This document shows positions 43,566 to 52,419 of a stretch of DNA of 64,000 nt, one piece after another. This DNA is from Glaciecola sp964418575. Its GTDB lineage: Bacteria; Pseudomonadota; Gammaproteobacteria; Enterobacterales; Alteromonadaceae. Numbering within the stretch: position 1 is the stretch's first letter; each line of letters starts with the position of its first letter. The notes below the pieces were generated by a model. The model saw nothing but the letters and a program-made list of their open reading frames with translations, did no database searches and was not told the origin of the DNA. The stretch spans positions 6,830-70,829 of the forward strand of contig CAYQMI010000002.1 in the NCBI GenBank assembly GCA_964418575.1, given 5' to 3'. The position numbers were made by a program, and so were the translations under genes.

Positions 43566-45842
43566 TTGAAACTAAAGTCTAGCATCATAATCGCACTGCT
43601 TTTCTCGGTATTACTGCCCTTGGTCCTTAGTTTTTATTATCTCAGTTCTTTCGTCGGCGAGCAGCAAAAGGCGCAAGTTCAAAATAATCTTGCAGCAGTC
43701 AGCCAACTGGCTAGAAATAGAATTTTGTCCAGCGTTGATCGTATTATTGAAGGCACAGCGCTGGTCTCTAGCCGAACTCAGCTTAGAAGTAGCTTAAGTG
43801 AATTTGTCTCATCTGGTGATATAAGCCATATAGAACGTGTACAGCACATCATAGATGACGCTGCTGAGTCTATTGTGAATATTAAAAACATTGCAGTATT
43901 TGATAGTAGCAAAGTACTTGTTGCAAGTTCCTCAAACAATACCTTTCCCTTTGCAATCGACGCGAACCATAGCTTCCCCCAAATTACGCTCAGCCACGAC
44001 GACCAAGGTACAACGCTCAGCGGTATAGACCAGCTAATTTTTAACGATGCCGTAATTGGTTATATACAGCTCAGCGTTACGCCAAATTTCATCACTGAAA
44101 TAGTAGAAGAAGGGAGCGATTTAGGAAAAACGGGGGAATGGATCTTAGCTATCAAAAACGAAAGCAACGAGGCGCTGTTTGTTTCACCTACACGCTACAA
44201 TAACCAAGGCGCTTTTAATAGAACGCTCTCATTTGAAAATACCAATGCTCCCATCATCAGAGCTTTAAACGGTGAAGATGCAATCATTTGGGGAGCACAA
44301 GACTACGCTGGAAATACCGTTGTTGCGGCAACGCGATATATCGCTGACTACGAATGGGGCATCGTTGCAAAAATTAACCAAAACGAAGTTATGCAGGATG
44401 TTAAGGCGCTGACTGATATTTTTTGGTTTGTTTTAGCTGTCGTATTATTGGTTGTGTTTGCTATCAGTTTATGGGTATCCCACTATCTAGCTGAGCCGCT
44501 TGAAACACTAACTAAGCAACTTGGTCAGAATAAAGAAGGTGATTATCAAGCGCTAACTACAACAAGCAAGTTCAAAGAACTTGAGGTGCTGGCTAAAGCC
44601 TTTAATGACCTACTTAAAAACGTGCAGGAATTTAATCAAACCTTAAATAAACAAGTGCATGCGCGCACCAGTGAACTGGCAATTGCAAATAAAGAACTGT
44701 CGGTAGAAAAACACAGAGCAGAGCTCGCCACCGCTGCAAAATCAATATTTTTAGCAAACATGAGTCATGAAGTACGTACACCTTTGAATAGCATTTACGG
44801 CTCTTTACAATTGTTGCGGCGAATGGATTTAGCAGATAAACCTCAACATCTTGTAAAAACAGCGAACTATTCAATAGAGTCTTTGCTGGGGATTATCAAT
44901 CAAATTCTAGACTTCTCAAAAATTGAGGATGATGCCATTGAGCTTGAGAATGTGTATTTTGACTTTAGCCATATCTGCAAACAAATAAACAACGAAATGA
45001 ACATTTTGGCGAGCAAAAAAGAAGTGCTCTTGTCGTTTTCAGAGGGCGCAGCGTATCAGGAAGGTTGGATTGGTGACCCGCTTAGGATAAAACAAATATT
45101 GGTAAATTTTGTATCCAACGCCATCAAGTTTTCGGAAAAAGGCTCAGTTGATATTTTTTACGACATGAAAACAGTCAACGATTCTCACTTTTTGGAAGTT
45201 TCTGTAAAAGATCACGGAACAGGAATGACGCAAGAAGTGATTGATAATATCTATACTCGGTTCTCGCAGGCCGATACCTCAACCACGAGAAAGTATGGTG
45301 GTACAGGCTTGGGTATGCCCATTAGTCTCGGACTAGTAAAGCTTATGCAGGGCGAAATCAAAATTGAAAGTGAAGTGGATAAAGGAACAATCTTACGCGC
45401 TTCAATCCCCCTTAAAAAGGCCATACCTAGAGCAATGAAAGATGGTCAAATTGCCAGTTTGGCCGCACCTGATTTAAGCAACAAAATAATTCTCCTTGCC
45501 GAAGACAATGAGATAAACCAGATTATATTTTGTACCATGCTCGAAGAAACAAAAGCTAAAATTGTAATTGCTAACAATGGACTAGAGGCAGTAGAGCTCT
45601 TCAATCAAATTCAGCCCGACATTGTGTTCTTAGACATACAAATGCCTGAGATGGACGGCGTAGAGGCCTGTAATATCATTCGCCCTTTGGCAAACAACAT
45701 TCCTTTGGTGTCGATAACAGCAAACGTGTCACCGGATGAAACTCAGCAATATCGAAACACTGGCTTTGATTATCAGGTAGGTAAACCAGTAGAGCTACAA
45801 GCATTGTATAAAATATTGTGGGCTTTGCTTGAGCGGGAGTAG
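43566..45842 (+). CDS. Hybrid sensor histidine kinase with C-terminal receiver
   Basis: The 758-residue inner-membrane protein starts at TTG 43566, with GGGG about 8 nt upstream. It has a TM helix at about 7-28, a periplasmic Cache-like sensor to about 275, a second TM helix at about 285-305 and a HAMP segment. The kinase core follows: H-box FLANMSHEVRTPLNS, N-box NFVSNAIKFSEKG, G-boxes VKDHGTGM and YGGTGLGMPISL. The receiver has ILLAEDNEIN, phospho-Asp VFLDIQMPEMDG and Lys in VGKPVE. There is no HPt domain, so a separate phosphotransfer partner is expected. It is divergent from the sigma-54 activator; any link is inferred from the shared control region. Confidence 0.92.
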   Translation: MKLKSSIIIALLFSVLLPLVLSFYYLSSFVGEQQKAQVQNNLAAVSQLARNRILSSVDRIIEGTALVSSRTQLRSSLSEFVSSGDISHIERVQHIIDDAAESIVNIKNIAVFDSSKVLVASSSNNTFPFAIDANHSFPQITLSHDDQGTTLSGIDQLIFNDAVIGYIQLSVTPNFITEIVEEGSDLGKTGEWILAIKNESNEALFVSPTRYNNQGAFNRTLSFENTNAPIIRALNGEDAIIWGAQDYAGNTVVAATRYIADYEWGIVAKINQNEVMQDVKALTDIFWFVLAVVLLVVFAISLWVSHYLAEPLETLTKQLGQNKEGDYQALTTTSKFKELEVLAKAFNDLLKNVQEFNQTLNKQVHARTSELAIANKELSVEKHRAELATAAKSIFLANMSHEVRTPLNSIYGSLQLLRRMDLADKPQHLVKTANYSIESLLGIINQILDFSKIEDDAIELENVYFDFSHICKQINNEMNILASKKEVLLSFSEGAAYQEGWIGDPLRIKQILVNFVSNAIKFSEKGSVDIFYDMKTVNDSHFLEVSVKDHGTGMTQEVIDNIYTRFSQADTSTTRKYGGTGLGMPISLGLVKLMQGEIKIESEVDKGTILRASIPLKKAIPRAMKDGQIASLAAPDLSNKIILLAEDNEINQIIFCTMLEETKAKIVIANNGLEAVELFNQIQPDIVFLDIQMPEMDGVEACNIIRPLANNIPLVSITANVSPDETQQYRNTGFDYQVGKPVELQALYKILWALLERE

Positions 45843-45859
45843 TAGATTTTTTGCTCGCC

Positions 45860-46288
45860 CTATTGGTGTTTGTTGTCCTCGCATATCTGCAAAATGGGGC
45901 CAAGGCCGTTGGGCGCTTCTAAATCAGCCACTTGCCAGCTTGATAAGCCTTTTCGTGCGCCTGCTGGTGTGATGTGAACGCCATTGTCCGCTAATGCTTT
46001 TTCAGTTTGCGCAAGATCATCCGTTGTCAGAGAAAGCAAAAACAAGCCCTCCCCTCGCTGCGCTAAGATTTTACCTACCTCTGAATCGGGGTTGCTTGGG
46101 CAGACCAATACTAAATATGTTTGGCCCAATAAAAAGCGAGCCGTTTTCACCTCCCGCAAAGGTAAGTCTTCGTATGTAGGCTCTTGAGAAAGCACCTTTG
46201 CAAAGTAGGCGACTGATGCAGTTAAGTCTTTTACCACATAATTTATGTGATGAACGCCGCTAAATGCGCCTTTTTCTAAGCTGCTCAC
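45860..46288 (-). CDS. VOC (glyoxalase/dioxygenase-fold) family protein
   Basis: The 142-residue protein has one vicinal-oxygen-chelate fold: GVHHINYVVKDLTASVAYFAKVL at the start, a middle GQTYLVLVCPS, and ADLEAPNGLGPILQICED at the end. The His of HHINY and Glu of DLEAP could be metal ligands. It resembles methylmalonyl-CoA epimerase/glyoxalase relatives, but the specific enzyme cannot be named. Its start overlaps the oxidoreductase gene by 4 bp, so the two are cotranscribed. Confidence 0.82.
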   Translation of the reverse strand: MSSLEKGAFSGVHHINYVVKDLTASVAYFAKVLSQEPTYEDLPLREVKTARFLLGQTYLVLVCPSNPDSEVGKILAQRGEGLFLLSLTTDDLAQTEKALADNGVHITPAGARKGLSSWQVADLEAPNGLGPILQICEDNKHQ

Positions 46289-47376
46289 AATAACACGCGC
46301 TTACCGTTTGCAGCGGCTGATGCAAACGCGCCCTGCACTACGTGAATATCTTTCATGCCGTCGCTACCCGGCACTAGCACTGGTGTATCATTGATAATAG
46401 CTAGAGCGTCATTGTCCATTTGCAAAGTTTGCTGCATGTTAGAAATGGCAGCAAAGCTCTTGCCATCAGATGTTAAACCTTTAACCCCCGAATACTGAGA
46501 CATAGGGTCAAGCTCATACCAACCGTTCTCACATTCGATTCGCGCGACGTTATACGATTTTACAATGCTGGTGCCGCAGTCGGCGCTTAAGCCATTGGCA
46601 AATTCGAGTGTGAAATAGGTGGTTTCATCTACTTCTTTAAAAATATGCGGATGGGATTTTTCGTGGGTGGCGCTTATGGCTACAGGTTCCATTTTCGTTA
46701 AATAGCGCGCTCCGTTAAGTGGATATACACCCATGTCGTACATTGCCCCACCGCCCATATCCTTTTTCATACGCCAGTAGTCCTCAGGAAAACCATTTCC
46801 TGAGTATCCGGCGCGAGTGAAAACAGAGGTAATATCGCCATAAGGGCTGGCCTTTGCGTATTCGCCAAAACGCATTGTGTTTGGCTCGTGCTGCATGCGG
46901 TAGCCAATAGATAGCTTCACTTTGTTTTTATCGCAAGCATCCATTATCGCTTGGCACTCTTGCACGGTCATCGCCATGGGCTTTTCGCACCACACATGTT
47001 TCCCTGCATTGGCTGCGGCAACTGAAAATTTCATATGTGTGGAGGTTGGCGTGACGACATATACCACGTCGATGTCGGGATTGTTTGCAAGCTCGTGCAT
47101 ATTGTCGTAAGAATAAACGTTCTTATCTTCTATGCCGTATTTTTCCTGCCATTGAGGAATTTTGCTCGGTGTGCCAGTAACAATGCCTTTTAGCTCACAA
47201 TGTTGGGTAGCTTGCAATGCCGGGGCTAAAAGACGTTCGCTGTAATTACCAAGCCCTAATAACGCTACTCCAATTTTTCGCTGAGTTTTAGCAAATAGTA
47301 AGGGGCTATTAAATGCGCTTAAGAGCGCGAGCGAAGATGAGTATTGTAAAAACTGGCGACGATTTAACTTTGGCAT
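46285..47376 (-). CDS. Tat-exported Gfo/Idh/MocA-family oxidoreductase
   Basis: The 363-residue protein opens with a twin-arginine signal (NRRQFLQYSSSLALLSAF). A Rossmann dinucleotide motif follows (IGVALLGLGNYSERLLAPAL), then the family signature VVTPTSTHMKFSVAAANAGKHVWCEKPMAM and the C-terminal substrate domain with GGGAMYDMGVYPLNGARYL. It resembles secreted glucose-fructose oxidoreductases that keep NADP(H) tightly bound and act on sugars in the periplasm. It is the first gene of a two-gene unit with the VOC protein. The substrate is not known. Confidence 0.9.
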   Translation of the reverse strand: MPKLNRRQFLQYSSSLALLSAFNSPLLFAKTQRKIGVALLGLGNYSERLLAPALQATQHCELKGIVTGTPSKIPQWQEKYGIEDKNVYSYDNMHELANNPDIDVVYVVTPTSTHMKFSVAAANAGKHVWCEKPMAMTVQECQAIMDACDKNKVKLSIGYRMQHEPNTMRFGEYAKASPYGDITSVFTRAGYSGNGFPEDYWRMKKDMGGGAMYDMGVYPLNGARYLTKMEPVAISATHEKSHPHIFKEVDETTYFTLEFANGLSADCGTSIVKSYNVARIECENGWYELDPMSQYSGVKGLTSDGKSFAAISNMQQTLQMDNDALAIINDTPVLVPGSDGMKDIHVVQGAFASAAANGKRVLL

Positions 47377-47512
47377 GATTAATCCTTACAAAAAAGTATT
47401 CCTCACGAACGGCTATTCTTACAAATAGCCCCTACACATACTTACAGAGTATTCGTAAATCTGACTGTATAAAATCCTAGCTTCTAATACTAGTATGCTT
47501 GCCCAGTTAAGG

Positions 47513-47770
47513 CTAATTTGCAGGAGTCGAAATCGCGCTTTGATATGCCCCAGTACCCCATAAAGGCACGGTGGATAAACTATGTTTAAAGCTACCTGAG
47601 GTCTCTTTTGTAGAATACGAAACATACATCAAAGACTGCGATTTGGCATCGTAAATACGTCTTACCTTCATGTTTTTGAAAAAGATGCTTTTTGATTTTT
47701 TAAACACCACTTCGCCCGAGGGTGACTTATCAATACTTGCAAACATCGCCAGTGTAATTGGACCGGTTTG
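47513..47770 (-). CDS. creA: CreA-family protein, N-terminus lost in the adjacent gap
   Basis: The C-terminal 85 residues of a CreA-like periplasmic protein are encoded. The reading frame runs out of the gap as QTGPITLAMFASIDKS, followed by VVFKKSKSIFFKNMKVRRIYD, then LMYVSYSTKETSGSFKHSLSTVPLWG, which match the CreA C-terminal half. The family is usually about 150-160 residues, so 70-80 residues including the signal peptide are missing. The sequence right of the gap is repeat DNA, not its start, so the gap must be larger than 100 bp or the gene is broken. Function of CreA is unknown. Confidence 0.75.
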   Translation of the reverse strand, partial: QTGPITLAMFASIDKSPSGEVVFKKSKSIFFKNMKVRRIYDAKSQSLMYVSYSTKETSGSFKHSLSTVPLWGTGAYQSAISTPAN

Positions 47771-47870
47771 NNNNNNNNNNNNNNNNNNNNNNNNNNNNNN
47801 NNNNNNNNNNNNNNNNNNNNNNNNNNNNNNNNNNNNNNNNNNNNNNNNNNNNNNNNNNNNNNNNNNNNNN
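47771..47870. other. 100-N assembly gap truncating creA
   Basis: This is a placeholder gap. The left side is coding and the right side is interspersed repeat sequence, the kind that breaks short-read assemblies. The flanks are not duplicates of each other. Confidence 0.95.
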
Positions 47871-47897
47871 TTTAATATGATCCCGCCGGATATATTA

Positions 47898-48066
47898 CTA
47901 ACGAAGAAACGTCATCCTCGCGAAGGCGGGGACCTCGCTAATATTGCTGTAATGCGAAAGTTAACAGTCGATATAGCTTCTTTTGTTGTTTTGGGAGATT
48001 ACCGCTTTCGCGGTAATGACGGTAAATTGCTTAAACGAACAGCGTTGCGCCTTCGCGGAGATGACA
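47898..48066. repeat. Dispersed BIME-like repeat, second copy
   Basis: The reverse complement of 47898-48036 aligns with 3923-4062: a hairpin GCCTTCGCGAGG, the spacer GCATTACAGCAATATT, the hairpin CCGCGAAAGCGG and GTTTAAGCAA at the end. Bases 48030-48066 (TTAAACGAACAGCGTTGCGCC then a hairpin) match 4059-4095 in direct orientation. The stretch 47871-48181 holds no gene. Confidence 0.65.
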
Positions 48067-48181
48067 AATAGGCTTTGAATAAGACACTTAGGTTTTAAAT
48101 AAAATATGGTTTTAGTTCCATCGGCTTGCGTGTAGCATTACGCATCTTGCATTAGCAAACACTTTTAACATAGGAAATTTT

Positions 48182-50089
48182 ATGCGCTTAGCTGCTTATA
48201 CAGTAATTGCTGCTTTATTTTTTACGTTTGGCTGTTCGAAGAACCCGTCAGCTGAATCAACGAATGTCAGCAGTACACAACAAGAACGCGCTGTTCAGAG
48301 CATTAGTTCAAACCGTATTAAGCCCGACCAAGACTATCACTCTTATGCAAATACCGACGAAGTCATGCTTAAGCATATCGACTTGGATCTCACTGCCAAC
48401 TTTGAAACAAAGCAACTAAACGGAAGCGCATTGCTTACTATTGAACGCGTGCAAAGTAGTGCCAATGAGTTAGTGCTCGATACACGCGCCCTTGATATAA
48501 AATCGGTCAGTGCAAATGGAGAAGCACTTAACTACAACTTAGGAAAAAGTGACCCTGATTTAGGCGCGCCCTTGCGTATTGAATTACCTGAGGGTGTTAA
48601 TCAGGTCAGCATCACTTACTCTACCTCTCCTGAAGCCTCTGGCGTGCAGTGGCTAACCCCAACGCAAACAGCGGGTAAACGCCACCCTTTCTTGTTTACG
48701 CAAGCTCAAGCGGTACATGCCCGCAGCTTTATTCCTTTGCAAGATTCACCAAAAGTACGTGTAACCTACAATGCTACCATCCGCACACCCGAGGCCCTGT
48801 TGGCAGTAATGAGCGCAGCTAACGACCCTGAAACTGAGCGTGATGGGGTCTACGAATTTACCATGCAACAGCCTATTCCATCTTACTTAATTGCCCTTGC
48901 AATTGGCGATTTAGAGTTTAAATCGATGGGCGAGCGCACCGGTGTTTACGCTGAACCTGAATTATTAGAAGCAGCAGCTAAAGAGTTTGAAGACACCGAA
49001 AGCATGCTGATTTCTACCGAAGAAAAATATGGGGCATACAGCTGGGACCGCTACGACTTATTAATTTTACCGCCCTCTTTCCCTTTCGGTGGCATGGAAA
49101 ATCCGCGTTTGTCGTTTATTACACCTACGGTGATTGCGGGCGATAAAAGTCTTGTGTCTTTAATCGCGCACGAATTGGCGCATAGTTGGTCGGGCAACAC
49201 AGTAACCAATGCCACATGGCGTGATTTGTGGTTGAACGAAGGTTTTACTACCTACCTTACCTACCGCATCATGGAAATGATTTACGGTACTGACCGTTAC
49301 AATATGGAAGCAGTTTTAGGTTATCAGGATTTGCAGGCCGACATAGCCAGCCTACCGGCAAATGATCAAATTATGGCGATAGACCTTCGCGGCAGAAATC
49401 CCGATGATGTATTTTCAAACATTCCTTATGAAAAGGGCGCGCTGTTTTTACGCGAAATTGAACAAAAAATTGGTCGCGATAATTTCGATAGCTTCTTACT
49501 TGCGTATTTTGACGAATTTGCTTTTAAAAGCATTACTACAGACCAGTTTATTGCTTACCTAGACGAAACCTTATTAAGCGATTACCCTGATGCGCTCTCA
49601 AAAGACCGCATCAATGAGTGGATATTTGAGCCTGGGATCCCAGAGGGTGCGCCTGTACCAGAATCGGACGCCTTTGCAAAAATTGATACTGCTCGCGCTG
49701 GGTTTTTAAGCGGTGATTTAAGCCCTAGCGATATTGAAACAGCTAACTGGACGGTGCATGAATGGCTCTATTTCCTGAACAACCTGCCAGAACAATTAAG
49801 CGATGAACAACTGCTTGCTTTAGATTCTGCTTTTAATCTCACCGAAAGTCGCAACAACGAAATCGCGCACAGTTGGCTGATGATTGCGGTGGCTAATGAG
49901 TACCGCCCTGCCTACGACAGGCTATACAACTATTTAGTATCGATTGGCCGCAATAAATTAGTTAAGCCGCTATACCGGGAGCTGGTGAAAACCGATGAGG
50001 GCAAGGCATTTGCAAAACGCGCGTTTGAAGAAGCTAAACCGGGTTATCATCCACTTACTATTAGTGCAAACGAAGGCTACTTCGAATAG
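48182..50089 (+). CDS. M1-family (LTA4 hydrolase-like) aminopeptidase lipoprotein
   Basis: The 635-residue protein has a type II signal peptide ending TFGCS (Cys about residue 18). The gluzincin active site is intact: substrate loop FGGMENPRL at about residue 302, HELAHSW at about 329-335 and the distal Glu in LNEGFTTYL at about 352. The C-terminal helical domain resembles leukotriene A4 hydrolase/aminopeptidase B. It should release N-terminal residues from peptides at the outer or periplasmic side of a membrane. AGGAAAT precedes the ATG. It is monocistronic. Confidence 0.94.
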   Translation: MRLAAYTVIAALFFTFGCSKNPSAESTNVSSTQQERAVQSISSNRIKPDQDYHSYANTDEVMLKHIDLDLTANFETKQLNGSALLTIERVQSSANELVLDTRALDIKSVSANGEALNYNLGKSDPDLGAPLRIELPEGVNQVSITYSTSPEASGVQWLTPTQTAGKRHPFLFTQAQAVHARSFIPLQDSPKVRVTYNATIRTPEALLAVMSAANDPETERDGVYEFTMQQPIPSYLIALAIGDLEFKSMGERTGVYAEPELLEAAAKEFEDTESMLISTEEKYGAYSWDRYDLLILPPSFPFGGMENPRLSFITPTVIAGDKSLVSLIAHELAHSWSGNTVTNATWRDLWLNEGFTTYLTYRIMEMIYGTDRYNMEAVLGYQDLQADIASLPANDQIMAIDLRGRNPDDVFSNIPYEKGALFLREIEQKIGRDNFDSFLLAYFDEFAFKSITTDQFIAYLDETLLSDYPDALSKDRINEWIFEPGIPEGAPVPESDAFAKIDTARAGFLSGDLSPSDIETANWTVHEWLYFLNNLPEQLSDEQLLALDSAFNLTESRNNEIAHSWLMIAVANEYRPAYDRLYNYLVSIGRNKLVKPLYRELVKTDEGKAFAKRAFEEAKPGYHPLTISANEGYFE

Positions 50090-50248
50090 CATCCTAGTAA
50101 ATATGCATTATAATGTTAAGCGCTCGATTGCTATTGGGTAACTGTCGCTTTTATTTTTGTTTAAAGGATACTTGAGCGCGCATGTCGCGTTTATGTTTAA
50201 AGGATTATTGAATTATATGAAGTTTGCTTTACCAATAGGCTCTGCGAT

Positions 50249-51130
50249 ATGAGTGGTTCAGCTAAATATGTTGGCATTGATGGCGGTGGAACAAAATGCC
50301 GCGCAATTGTTTACGATGCTCAGTTTAATGAGTTGAGCAGTGCAATAGCTGGACCGGCAAATGTCGCCAAATATGGCTTGGGTGCCCTTGAAGCAATTAT
50401 CTCAGCTACCGAAGAAGCCCTACAGGTGCTCGGTAAAGGTATAAATCAAGAATCAGCACAGCTTTTTGTCAGCGCCGGCCTTGCTGGCGTTAATGTCCTA
50501 TCAGCGGCTGAAGTTTTGGCCGGTTGGAAACACCCTTTCGCGCGCTTTGACTATACAACCGATATTCATACTGCAACACTAGGCGCGCATAGCGGGCAAA
50601 ATGGTGCTGTGTTAATTGTAGGTACTGGCTCTTGCGCTGCGGCGCTAAAAAACGGGCAACTTACGCAGTTTGGTGGTCATGGTTTTACCTTAGGCGATAA
50701 AGGCAGCGGTGCGTGGCTGGGTAAAATGGCACTTAATAAGGTTCTAGAAGCGTTTGACGGCGTTGGCCCGAATACTGCGTTATTGTCGCGCTTGGGCGAA
50801 CATTTACACATCAGCGAAGCCAGCGACATTGTCGATGTTTACAACCAAGCTGCATCGACTGCTTTTGCAGCGCTTGCGCCCATTGTTATAAGTACAGCCG
50901 AAGACGGCGATGATGTTGCGCTGAGCATTGTAAAAGACGGGGCAAAGTACTTGTCGGCTATTTGTGAACAATGCATGGCTATTTCTGGCAAGCGCCTGGC
51001 GCTTGTAGGCGGAGTCAGTACTGCTATGCAGCCTTGGCTTTCAAGTTCAGTGTCTCAAAACATTGTTGCCGCCGAGCATGGTCCCGAGCGCGGTGCGCTT
51101 ATTTATCAGCAGCACTTAATACAAAGTTAA
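50249..51130 (+). CDS. BadF/BadG/BcrA-family ATPase, probable N-acetylglucosamine kinase
   Basis: The 293-residue ASKHA kinase has phosphate-1 motif VGIDGGGTKCRAIVYD, phosphate-2 AVLIVGTGSCAAAL, GGHGFTLGDKGSGAWLG and adenosine motif LALVGGVSTAM. The GGGTKCRA and GDKGSGAWLG combination is typical of eukaryote-like/bacterial GlcNAc kinases such as GspK. It would phosphorylate an amino sugar in the cytoplasm. No nag or chitin genes are adjacent, so the assignment rests on sequence alone. Confidence 0.85.
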   Translation: MSGSAKYVGIDGGGTKCRAIVYDAQFNELSSAIAGPANVAKYGLGALEAIISATEEALQVLGKGINQESAQLFVSAGLAGVNVLSAAEVLAGWKHPFARFDYTTDIHTATLGAHSGQNGAVLIVGTGSCAAALKNGQLTQFGGHGFTLGDKGSGAWLGKMALNKVLEAFDGVGPNTALLSRLGEHLHISEASDIVDVYNQAASTAFAALAPIVISTAEDGDDVALSIVKDGAKYLSAICEQCMAISGKRLALVGGVSTAMQPWLSSSVSQNIVAAEHGPERGALIYQQHLIQS

Positions 51131-51258
51131 ATACCTCGGCGCTGTCAGCATTATGTAACAAAAATAAGTGCATGAGAGCGCTCCTTAGCTCTACCCCATT
51201 GCACTGAAGCTCTCACTGCGCGATACTTGAACAAAATAACGTAAACCTTTAGGTTCAA

Positions 51259-52377
51259 ATGTCAGAAAGTCATTTATCCCCTCCTCATAAAAAAAGCTGG
51301 CTAAAAATTACCTTAGTCCTTAGCTTTTGGTTAGTCTTAGTTGCTGCAATTATCTTCGCTTTCGTCCGCTCACACCAAGCCTCTGAAGCTCGTCAACAAG
51401 AGCTAAGCAGTATAATTTGGGATGACCAACTCTTATCGTGCAACAATATTCAAAGCGCTGAACCTACTGAAGACTTTACAACCTGTGAGGCAATGGCAAA
51501 AAACGGCTGGATAGATGCCGCACTTCGCGTCGCTTGGGCCTATTCTCGGGATGGTGAGTATCAAAGCTGGCAGTCGGTTTATGAATGGTTAGTGTGGCTC
51601 AGAGATCATGATGAATACGCCAAGTTACTCAGCTACATCGTGTTGTTTGAAATTGGCGAGTCTGAAGAACTTAAGCTTGACGGCGAGCGCGGCATTACTA
51701 ACATGGCAATCGAAAATCAGCCTGCTGCCAGTACCTATCTCGCTACTATGTATTATTTGGGTTTGAATAGCCTTGAACGTCGCTCAAACATTACATGGTT
51801 ATTAGAGCGCGCTTATGCCCAGAGCAAATACTGGTTAATGCCCAATGACATTGCGGCAATTTATGGCAACGGTTATTTAGGTGAAGCAAACCCTGAAAAA
51901 GCAAAAGTCTTACTGCTTGAAGCGAGCACTGAAGACTTTCCATTCAATGCGAATAATATCGCCTGGCTATTTGCTACTACCGACAACCCAGATTTAGCAG
52001 ACTTCTCGCAAGCACTTGAACTCTCACAACAGGTGGTCGCTGAGCCAGCATATGCTACAAACTATGTGTATGTTGATACTTTGGCCGCAGCATACGCCGC
52101 TAACGGACAATTTGAAAACGCAGTAGAAACCCAAAAAACGGCGCTTGAACTGTTGCTTGAATCTCATGAGAACGCAGATTCTGAGCATCCAGAATTAGAT
52201 AATTTTAAAACCAGACTGAGCTTATTTCAAAACCAGCAGCGCTATGTCGAACCTGGCATACAAAAAGACGGCGTTGGTTTTTTTGAAGGTTTAAAAGATG
52301 ATATTGAACAGACTCTCATAGAGAATTTATATGTAGAGCTTCGTCCACCTAAGATTCAACCTGCACAATCCGAGTAG
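51259..52377 (+). CDS. Membrane-anchored TPR/Sel1-like repeat protein
   Basis: The 372-residue protein has one N-terminal TM helix (ITLVLSFWLVLVAAIIFAFV, about residues 17-36), which places the rest in the periplasm. The remainder is helical, with Sel1/TPR-like units (AASTYLATMYYLGLNSLERRSNI, ANPEKAKVLLLEASTEDFPFN, VYVDTLAAAYAANGQFENAVE). No catalytic motif. It probably acts as a protein-interaction scaffold; partners unknown. It ends 43 bp before the convergent roxA gene. Confidence 0.78.
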   Translation: MSESHLSPPHKKSWLKITLVLSFWLVLVAAIIFAFVRSHQASEARQQELSSIIWDDQLLSCNNIQSAEPTEDFTTCEAMAKNGWIDAALRVAWAYSRDGEYQSWQSVYEWLVWLRDHDEYAKLLSYIVLFEIGESEELKLDGERGITNMAIENQPAASTYLATMYYLGLNSLERRSNITWLLERAYAQSKYWLMPNDIAAIYGNGYLGEANPEKAKVLLLEASTEDFPFNANNIAWLFATTDNPDLADFSQALELSQQVVAEPAYATNYVYVDTLAAAYAANGQFENAVETQKTALELLLESHENADSEHPELDNFKTRLSLFQNQQRYVEPGIQKDGVGFFEGLKDDIEQTLIENLYVELRPPKIQPAQSE

Positions 52378-52396
52378 GTAGAATAATCTACCAAGG

Positions 52397-52417
52397 GCTG
52401 AATACCCTGTATTCAGC
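52397..52417. other. Hairpin between convergent genes
   Basis: A 9-bp perfect stem, GCTGAATAC against GTATTCAGC, has a 3-nt loop and sits between the stops at 52377 and 52420. There is no clear U-run, so termination is possible but uncertain. Confidence 0.4.
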
Positions 52418-52419
52418 GC

